From assembly GCA_035771175.1 (NCBI GenBank), contig CM069605.1, positions 21,716,288-21,780,287 of the forward strand: 64,000 nucleotides of DNA, read 5' to 3'. This DNA is from Paratinospora sagittata (lineage: Eukaryota > Streptophyta > Magnoliopsida > Ranunculales > Menispermaceae). The translations under genes and the position numbers were made by a program. The notes under the pieces were generated by a model. The model saw only the letters and a list, made by a program, of their open reading frames with translations. It had not been told where the DNA came from and ran no database searches. Position 1 is the first letter of the stretch. Each line of letters begins with the position of its first letter. Of the stretch, positions 56,050-64,000 are shown piece by piece.

Positions 56050-59000
56050 TCAATGGACAACAAAACTTGAATTATAAGAGCCTGGCTGCTGCTGCTGCAC
56101 ATCACAAATGTTGCCCTTGCAGACACACTCATGGGGGTTAGCATAGAAATAGTCTTCCTCCTTAGGCTTTTCTGAAATAATTCTTCTTCGAGCTGGTTGC
56201 CCAAGCCTTTTCTCATGAGCAACCCAAACAGTAATTGCAAAGTCATCCCAAGAAAGTGTCTTATTCAGATGTAAATCAAGCAACTCTACCAGCATTTTCC
56301 GATCAAGTGTGACAGTCTTTCTGAAGCCAAGATACCTGCAACCATAGCACAGCAGAATTATGAAAATCTTTAGGTGGTGTCTATCTACATTTCCTCTTTT
56401 TTTCATTGTTTCTTCCCATCCTTTTGTGGGATTTAATAAAGATTATGGTAGTGTTAGTTAATTCTACCTGCAACCTCTAAGAAAAGTAGAGGGTAATAAA
56501 ACAATTATTTTTGGTAAATATTTTTATATTTACCTCTAATTGTAGTAAACGCATCACATCTACGAGTAAAAGAACTGGGCATATTATATTAGAGCTTAAA
56601 CCTCTACTATAAACAGAGGTTGATTTTAAAGTAGAAGTAGAGGTTAAGTAGAGTAAACAAACAGGCCCCAAGATTCAATGAGTTGTCCTAAGCATTAATA
56701 TAAACACTTTACACGGATCAACTGCATGTCTGTTCGGGTGGGGCATACTGGTTGAATGACCAAGGCATACTGTACAGCGGAGTTAATGTGATTGAAACTA
56801 TACATGGCCAACTATAAGAACGGTAAGAGAGAGTACAAACAAACAACAGAGAAAATCAAGTGAGAACAAAGACAAACCTGCGATGACCTTCAACAAGTTT
56901 GGCCATGTTCCCATCATAAGTGGGAATGAATATGTCACTGGCAATTGATACCATAAAATCCAAGGCCGCCATTTGGGACGAGTGATTCTGGAATTGCTGT
57001 AAATCCCCTGGATCTAGCAGCATTTCCTTTTTCACCTGAAATTCATATGGTCCAAGGATAAAATTATCAGGCTCCTACACAAAGTAGCAGTGAAATGCAT
57101 GTTATAAAAGCTCCATTGACACAAGATTATGTTCTCCTCATGCAGTGCAAGTTTATCTAACAATAATATGCTCAACTGGATAAATCTGAGGCATGCTGAT
57201 CCCCCCACTACCAAGCCTTAAGCTCTGAATACAAAGTAAATTTTCTGTTGACGAAAGAATTTGCTTTTTCCCACTAAGTTTAAAACAAAATATATAAAAC
57301 CTCGCACCATAACGATGGACCAAACAAAACAAAGGCAGAATCACTCACAATCCCCGGAAATGCAGCCCGTAATGCAGCAAGCCTTCGGTTGCTGCCATAT
57401 ATCTCACCGGAAGCAATATAGATTTGAGTATCCTTCTGAAACCCCAGTGCCTGTAAAACTAAAGCTGCCTCCTCAGGTGTAAGAGGGCATAAACCTTGTG
57501 ATCGCTTCTCTTCAGAAATTATCTCTTTCTCCCGCCACCAAGGGTAAGCATATCTGATTCATGCATAAATTATGTGGTTTAATACTATTGGTACATATAG
57601 ATTCTGTGGAGACAGGGTAAGCACATTCAAGAAAGTGCACCCAGAAAGAGCTCAAATATATTGTAGGGACAAAAGGACACAGACTCTGACCAAGCTTGAT
57701 CTTTCCTAGAAGTAAAATAGTGTTAAAGATAAAAGTTACTTGAAGAAAATGAATAATAATAACAAAAATAAGTGATTGTTGAAGGAGAATTACTTTTTAA
57801 AAAAGTTACTTAAAAAATGTAGGTACGAGAGAGTTTTAATATGTACTGTATGTGGTTAATTACAAAATTGCTCATTAATGAATGTGGAAAACATTTAGCT
57901 TAATGCTAAATGTGGTGGAGAGAGACATTTGTTAAAGATAAAAGGTCATCAACTATACATAATTTTATCTATGGAAATCAATTATAAGTGATTCACAATT
58001 TATTTGACATATTTCATATTTAGCGACAATGAGGTCAAAATCCACAATACATAAACAATTAAAAAGGGCAATAGAATATCAGATCAAACAAAAAAGTAAA
58101 AAAATTTAATAGTACATTACTTCAAAAACTAATTTGCATAATGCTCTGATGCATAAGATGCACATATTATGGGGTCAATTCAATCCTCATCCTACTCATC
58201 CAAAAAACTTTATAAATAAATAAAAAGAGAGAAAGAAAGAAAGAGGGCGTTTAACCAGACATTTTAAAAATTCTCATTTAGTGTATTGTAGTGAACAAAG
58301 AACAAGAAAAATATCCCTTAAAAAAAACAAAAAAAAACAAGGCAAATATATACTAAATGATATTTGATTGGAATTTGAAAGGAAAAGCAACATAAATGAA
58401 AACAAATAACTGGATAAGATGTTTGCCAAGCTGCTCAACATCTTGACATGAAAAGAGTCTTCACAAGCTGGTGATGGAATAGGCTCTTCCATGAAACTGC
58501 ATTACAGATTCAATGGTATTTTGAAGATCAACTTTTTATCCAGCAAACGAAAATTGTTAACCAGGTTGGTTCCATATGTGATTTCCCAGCATTTGAAAGG
58601 AAAGAATAGATGAATGCACACACACACACACATAAAAGGAGGGAGGGCAAAGGGAGCAGGTTACTGTTGGGATTTCAGAACTAATGTTCCATTGGCATTC
58701 TCATTGGGAAGAGGATGACGTAGAGCAGAAATCTGAAATGCTAGCAGTCTAATGGAAATAATTATTTGTATTGGGTCTTCCGTACATGGCCGGTGTCGCT
58801 GTGTCAAAGCTCTTATTACCATGTTAGTTTATCACTTCCTAGTAGATTCTTTAACCAAGAATAAAGAGAACTTCTAGAAACAAGAAAAAGAGCAGGACTC
58901 CCATTCTGCGGTCCTTAACATTGAACTCTTGTTTGCTCTGCTATCTACCATTTGACAATTAAAATTTTGCAAGAAAGATAACTCATGAGTTTAAAGAACA

Positions 59001-61432
59001 GACAACAAACCTCAACCGCTTAAGCTCCTCTGCTTCTCTGTCCATGCAGCCATGTGTACAACCTGAGAAAGCCAACATATCCATCTCATATCTCAAATGC
59101 AGCGCAACAAAAGAACCCTTTTCTTTAAGAATCTGAACCAATTTGTTTCCTAAGGCCTCAATATGTGGAGCAAATTTCAGTGCCTGATAATTTACATGGC
59201 ACCTGAGCTTCTGAAGATCTAGGGATAGCCCATTGTTTGCTAGACGTGCATCTGTTTTGTTAAAATGAATCACGCTGTACTTGTCGAAAAGTGGTAGAAT
59301 CTGCATTATAAGATATATAAGATAAAATATATATCATGCTAGAGTTGACATAAACTGGAAATTTATTAAATTAGGAGCTTTCTCCCAAAGGAAGAAGGAA
59401 AAACAGCCAGCTCACAAAAAATATTAAAATAACAAAATAGTACAGTAAGTATTTTCTATTATTTACTTAAATTTAATTCAACAAAACTAAGCCTTTTTCT
59501 CAACTACATAAGGTCAGCTACATGAATCTACTACCTCCACTCCGCTCTATCAAGGGCCAAATTGACATCTAAATTATAAATAGTTATATCTTTGTTAATT
59601 ATTTCTGACAATGTTATTTTAGATCTTCCTCTCTACATCTATCCTTGTCATGAATTGTTAATATTTCATTCTTCCTAACTGAGGCATCTAAAGGTCTTTG
59701 TTGTATGTGTCTAAACCACCTTAATCGGTTCTCTCATCTTATCTTCAATTGGTGCTATTCCTCCCATTTCTCGAATATGTTTATTTTTAATCCTATTTTT
59801 TTTTAAGTTTTACCACGTATTCATCTTAACATGTGCATTTCCCATTATTTACTTCTTTTTTTTATTATTGGAAACATTATTAACTTATTTAGCACCAAAA
59901 AAAAAAAATTGCAAGATTTGGTGAATTCTTCATCACAAGAGTTTAATTCCTATAGTTTTCATAGTCTCCTCAAGTTACACGATTTGCAAAAAGTGGGTTG
60001 GCATTGCTCCACTGTCACTAGAATTCAACCATCATTTTTTTGCTTGTCCAAGTAAAATATAAAGCAAATACTCTTGTGTTATGTATTGACACCACATTAT
60101 CAAAACATGAGTAACTAAACAAATGCAAACCTGTTGCAAGTAATATGTCTCATTCGACCAGCTCACTGGAGGCATGACAAGTACTTGATTTTCAACTTTC
60201 CGGCTAAGTCTCTTAGGAAGTCTTTTAATGACATGAACCTCATCTCTTAACGAATCAATGAAATGCCTCACATCAAAAATATCACCGAAATTGCTGCAAA
60301 AAACTCCTATAAGTTGGATACCAAACTCAGAAGCAGCGCACCCAGAAAAAAGAGATGATCTTTGTGGTCATGAAGTGAACGAAAATACCTAGGGTCAGAC
60401 CAAAATGACATCTTATCAAGCTCCGGGACCACTAATGTAAGATTCAAAAGGCGTGCAACTGCTACCATATCACAGATCTGAAATTCCAGTTTGACAAATT
60501 CAAAATTCTAGCGTAAAGCATTAAGCAATGCCAATGAAGATGATGAAATCATGAATACATACTGCAGCACGCATTTGATTCAAACCTCCATTACAAGAGA
60601 CTTTCAGATAACCATTGCTTTTATAAATTCCTGCAAATATCAAACATGGAGAGAGGGTATTCACTAACAAGCTGAGCATTGACAAAAATAAAATAATTGA
60701 CTATTAAGTAATTAACACTCCCTAAAGAGAGAGAAAAAAAAAGACATTTTATTCCAATTAAAACTCCCGAAGAAAAGAAGAAAGCAATAAAGACGTTTTA
60801 CTCGCATGATTAAAAATAAATTGGCCTTTGTACATATAAAGCTCAATTTAAAAAAAAAAAATGCTGATTTGAAAAAATATATTGAAACAACAATAAGATG
60901 ACTAAGCCCCTATCTGTATTTCAACAAGGAATCATTAAAAAAAGAGAAAGAAAAAGTAAAATGAAGACCTGAATCACAATAGTTGTAAGAAGATAATGGT
61001 GTTGTTTTCTATACAGAAAAACTCAAACATTTCAAGAATAAATCGAAGCTTTTTTATTTTTTTCCTAGCATAAATACCTATTAGGGATAATGAAAAGAAA
61101 AGAAAATACTGACTTGGGGAAGGTAGAGGAGAAGCAGGAACGAGGGCGGGAGTCGAGGGGTGTTGGGGGCGAAGGGAGAAGTAAGTGATCCTGCCGGTGA
61201 GTCGAGTGGACAAGCGAGGATGCCATAGCTCTCCCACCGCAACCAGCTGAACAATGCAAGTGTACAGAACGATACTTGAACAAACCCGAATAAACCAAAC
61301 ACGAAGCCGCGTCTTTGGCAATGCTACACTTGACGATGACGACGACGACGACGACGACGACACTTTCCCGCACCTTATTAACTGCTGCAAACCACCATCA
61401 GCAGATCTAACAACATCCATTCTCCAACGCAT
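56050..61432 (-). CDS. Plant O-fucosyltransferase family protein (GT106-type), eight exons
   Basis: Exons on the minus strand: 61114-61432, 60563-60630, 60389-60477, 60131-60293, 59011-59300, 57349-57553, 56878-57035, 56050-56335. All borders are GT..AG and phases match, total 1578 nt (525 codons plus stop), the usual length of the family. It is a predicted type II Golgi membrane protein transferring fucose or a related sugar; the acceptor cannot be told from sequence. A hydrophobic segment [20 protein letters not shown] starts at about residue 44, after an 11-Ser run. Motifs: [55 protein letters not shown] (HxRxE motif, exon 5), and YIASGEIYG (exon 6). Start at 61432 is the first ATG; 61420 (MDVVRS) is an alternative. 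Confidence 0.88.
56460..56675. repeat. MITE-like sequence in intron 7 of the O-fucosyltransferase gene
   Basis: The right end reads aacaggcccc (reverse complement ggggcctgttt), like many plant hAT-type non-autonomous elements. Inside, acctctactataaacagaggt is a small palindrome. The left end is not clear. It is spliced out and does not touch the exons. Confidence 0.3.
58260..58800. other. Part of intron 5 with simple repeats
   Basis: This lies in the 1.46-kb intron 5 (57554-59010). A cacacacaca microsatellite is at 58617-58630 and an aaagaaagaaag run at 58228-58243. Nothing coding is visible. Confidence 0.6.
59450..59830 (-). mobile_element. RTE-type LINE 3' fragment in intron 4
   Basis: The minus strand translates at about 59740-59630 to [20 protein letters not shown], the end of RTE-clade reverse transcriptases (RWFGHVQRRP in the family), followed by a decayed tail corresponding to the WR.RIHVADP end. 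The fragment is 5'-truncated, as usual for LINE insertions. It lies within the 830-bp intron 4 of the O-fucosyltransferase gene and on the same strand. Confidence 0.7.
61331..61362. repeat. Trinucleotide microsatellite in exon 1 of the O-fucosyltransferase gene
   Basis: On the plus strand gac repeats; on the coding (minus) strand tcg repeats encode a run of about 11 Ser, just before the membrane segment. Such runs vary between accessions. Confidence 0.9.
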
Positions 61433-61979
61433 CCAATGATCACCGCCACCAACTCCTCATCATCCCTACTACTACCACTACTACCCTTCCTCCTCCTATC
61501 TCATTTTCCCAAGTAAAACCTAATCTCCAAACAAAAACCCTACACGTATACACACATTCTTCTCCCATTCCCCATCTAAAAAAAATTAAAAAATCAGAAA
61601 ACAAAAAAAGAAAAACCCTTGTTCTCACACCAAGAAATTGATAAAGGAAGATGATGAGGAGGACGAAGAAGAAGAAACCCGTGTAGGCGCGGGGTCACGA
61701 AGAAAAATTCAAAACCAGTAAAGGGCAAAATAGATGTTGGTTACGTTCGTCGGATCTGAAACTTGTTTTTCGTTTCAAGAGAAATGGTTTTTCTCAGCAA
61801 TGGAGATCGGATTGCCTGTTGTTGCCACCTGCCGGCTACGTTAACTGAATAACATTCTGGAATTATTACAAAAAAAAATTGAACTGAATAATATTATGGT
61901 CGTATTTAATGTGGATGGTGATGGATTGCGATAGCGAAATTAAGACTGAAAATTTGGCCAGCAGTCGTCATTAGCCTGG
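61433..61979 (-). promoter_or_regulatory. 5' UTR and upstream region of the O-fucosyltransferase gene
   Basis: No gene is visible. The minus strand has CT- and GT-rich leader-like sequence close to the ATG (about 61440-61500). I could not place a TATA box with confidence. The upstream gypsy LTR begins only about 550 bases away (61980), so the promoter is short or reaches into it. Confidence 0.35.
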
Positions 61980-62467
61980 TGTCACGGGACAACTTTGGAA
62001 CAAGGCAATTTCCGTGCGGCACCCGGCAATTCACTAGCAAGGTCAGCCTAACTGCAAGTAACAAGAAATAGCAACACAAAGTAGAAAGCAACAAGTAATG
62101 AAAATAATGATTTTATTAATATCAAATGAACTGTTACAATACACAGGGGTCAACACGAAAGAACACACACGCACCCTAGGGGAGCAGGTATCACTAGAGC
62201 ACCACACCATTAGCAATAGTGGGTAGCAACAAGGGACAAGGCAACACACGTTGGTAGCTTTCCTTGGGACTCGAATGTAGGGGAACACCTATGCACTACT
62301 CTAGGCGACTACCACCTCCCCTACAAGGTAGATGTTAAGCATTTCTACTATTTCCAAAAGAAAACATCAAAATGTGAGACCAATCATACTGGGCCTTTAT
62401 TACAAAAATGCCACCCGAAATACAAAACGAAATACATGACGGTGCATGGGACAACATGACCGTGACA
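61980..62467 (-). repeat. 3' LTR of a chromovirus-type gypsy element
   Basis: On the minus strand it starts TGTCACGGTCATG and ends CCCGTGACA, so the termini are inverted (TGTCACGG/CCGTGACA). It directly follows the polypurine tract aagtgggggagtc (62468-62480). Length is 488 bases. The other LTR lies outside the window. Confidence 0.85.
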
Positions 62468-62478
62468 GACTCCCCCAC

Positions 62479-63114
62479 TTAATACGACGACACCCTTGTC
62501 GGCGGACTGGCTAAGTACTTGAGGATCTCTGCTTCATGCCCCGTCAACGAACTCTCTGGCTCCCAACTTGCTTCGGCTTCAGGCAGGTCCTTCCACTTGA
62601 CTAAGTATTCTGACTGAAACTGCCTCTGTGAAGGTCCGGGAACCCGACGATCTGCTACAACAAACTCCACCTCACGAACAGGTCTGTACTTGATGTTGGC
62701 TGTCGGTCTTGAAGAGCTTGCACGATCTGAATCCTCCTGATCAACATGGCACGGCTTCAGGTTGCTGGCGTGAAACACTGGATGAAGATTCTTCCACTGC
62801 GCTGGCAACTCAACCCGATATGCTGCTTTCCCAACACGCTCCGTGATAGGAAATGGCCCTTCATATTTGCGAACCAACTTCATGTTCACCTTTCTGAAGA
62901 ACTTCATAATATCAGGTTGAAGCTTGATGAAGACGTGATCTCCGACCTGGAACGATGCTGGCTTCCTCTTCTGATCGGCCCATTTCTTCATTCTCCTCGA
63001 CGCCTTCGCCAGGTACGCTTGAGCCACTTCACTAGTCTTCTGCCACTCCTTGGCAAACTGATAAGCTCGTGGGCTGCTCCCACTATAACCCGCATCCACT
63101 GTGTGAGGTGTCAA
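62479..63114 (-). pseudogene. Integrase C-terminus and chromodomain
   Basis: The open frame (211 codons) carries SFQVGDHVFIKLQPDI, KLVRKYEGPFPITERVGKAA, which is the GPY/F module, LHPVFHASNLKPCH, and at the C-terminus a chromodomain (VVADRRVPGPSQRQFQSEYL, VKWKDLPEAEASWEPESSL). Chromodomains in such elements guide integration towards heterochromatin marks. The stop is at the polypurine tract. The first ATG at 63114 is internal to the polyprotein, so it is not a real start. Confidence 0.85.
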
Positions 63115-63120
63115 AGGTTG

Positions 63121-63954
63121 TTAGCCTAACACCAACTCAAAATGACTCCGGGAGGTTGAAGAGCTCTTTTGCAAATTGAAACAGAACTGAGCAACATCTA
63201 GCAAGTTCACCCAATTCTTCTGGTTGGCACTCACAAAATGCCTGAGATATTCCTCAAGTAATGCGTTGAACCGCTCTGTCTGGGGATGACAACTGGTGGA
63301 AAAGTTCAGATGAGATCCCAAGAGTCTAAAGAGTTATGTCCAGAAACGCCCTGTAAACCTTGAATCTCTGTCACTGACGATAGTCTGAGGTACGCCCCAA
63401 TACTTCACCACATGGCGTAGGAAAAGATAGGCTGTCTCCTCTGCTGAACAGTGTTTGGGGGCCGGAATGAAGGTTGCATACTTCGAGAACCGGTCCACCA
63501 CAACAATAATGGAGCCATACTCCCCCACTTTTGGCAAAGCAGATATGAAGTCCATCGTCACACTTTCCCACGGACACTTAGGAACTGGCAGTGGTTCTAA
63601 GAGCCCTGTAGGTCTGTCCCGCTCCACCTTGTCCTGCTGACAAGTGAGGCAAGTCTTGGTATATTCACTGACATCATCCCGCATATTCGGCCAATAGTAG
63701 CCCCGTTCAAGTAGGGCCAATGTGCGATGACTACCCGGATGGCCGGCCCATTGAGTGTCATGGCATTCCCGCATCAGCTCTCTGCGAAGTCCACCAGTGC
63801 GAGGTACATAGAGACGTCCTCCTTTTGTAACAAGTAACCCATCCTTGATATGGAACCGTCTAGTCCAACCAGCTTCTACTAGTGGCCAAAGAGTCTTGAC
63901 TTGAGGGTCCATCTGCAACCCATCTCTAATTCTGGCCTGTAAGGTAGTCTGCAT
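63121..63954 (-). pseudogene. Integrase core and zinc domain
   Basis: From 63954: HHCC zinc domain (ECHDTQWAGHPGSHRTLALL, CLTCQQDK), then core with VTMDFISALPK (first Asp), VVVDRFSKYATF, TIVSDRDSRFTG (second Asp) up to 63334 where a stop follows FWT. The next frame, 63321-63121, continues with LNFSTSCHPQTERFNALLEE, where the catalytic Glu sits in QTER but DGQ of the family DGQTER is lost. One frame break separates the pieces. The N-terminal part (RT, RNase H) is beyond 64000. Confidence 0.85.
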
Positions 63955-64000
63955 CTTGGTGATGCTCCTCTGAGCTTCAACGGCTAAGGTGGCAAGCTCT

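Larger units (their letters stand above)
61980..64000 (-). mobile_element. Chromodomain-bearing gypsy element, 3' part
   Basis: It consists of integrase, chromodomain, polypurine tract and 3' LTR on the minus strand. The 5' part with gag, protease and RT continues past the right edge. The sequence is less decayed than other gypsy elements here (two frame breaks in 1.5 kb), so it is likely a younger insertion. The base composition is clearly GC-richer than the Athila and SIRE elements. Confidence 0.85.

Noticed and set aside
61065..61439. Open frames in other frames over exon 1 of the O-fucosyltransferase gene, including an Asp-run on the plus strand
   Set aside because: They are overlaps of the supported exon; the Asp run is the opposite-strand reading of the tcg microsatellite.

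Overview
This is plant nuclear DNA, most likely from a eudicot. Two intron-bearing plant genes flank about 48 kb of nested LTR retrotransposons. Coordinates of exons and element ends below come from reading splice signals, terminal TG..CA dinucleotides and target-site duplications (TSDs) by eye.

Host genes. On the left, minus strand, is the 5' part of a NEN-type DEDDh 3'-5' exonuclease gene (four exons found between 5448 and 1382; the remainder runs off the left edge). On the right, minus strand, is a complete eight-exon plant O-fucosyltransferase-family gene (61432 to 56050, 525 codons). Its introns carry a fragment of an RTE-type LINE and a MITE-like sequence.

Retrotransposon block (about 6.4 to 54.3 kb). 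From left to right: a broken Ty3/gypsy element (6460-10562) split by an Athila-like solo LTR; a gypsy LTR fragment; a SIRE/Maximus-like Ty1/copia element on the minus strand (11052-25378) containing a nested gypsy element (16253-20701, TSD gttca) whose LTR is a long near-perfect palindrome; part of an antisense ORF of a Tat-like gypsy element (25403-25836); a minus-strand Athila-like element (25837-52713) inserted in that ORF, the second half of the ORF reappearing at 52719-53037; and finally the Tat-like 3' LTR (53522-54276). The Athila element in turn holds a truncated second SIRE copy (26198-32839), a solo LTR (36140-37619, TSD actac), part of a SIRE LTR which itself holds a gypsy LTR (39729-44055), and a plus-strand non-autonomous Athila derivative (44692-51239, TSD aaaca) which holds another solo LTR (45883-47413, TSD accac). 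A chromodomain-bearing gypsy element begins at 61980 and leaves the window on the right.

Working order of events: Tat-like element, then Athila, then SIRE copies, solo LTRs and the Athila derivative, then the innermost insertions. Nearly every retroelement protein has stops, frameshifts or lost catalytic residues, so the block is a graveyard rather than an active locus. The most unusual structures are the palindromic gypsy LTR, an array of short hairpins in the U3 of all four SIRE LTRs, an antisense gene with its own TATA box in the Tat-like element, and a probable captured fragment of a nucleobase-ascorbate transporter gene. I saw no rRNA, tRNA or CRISPR.
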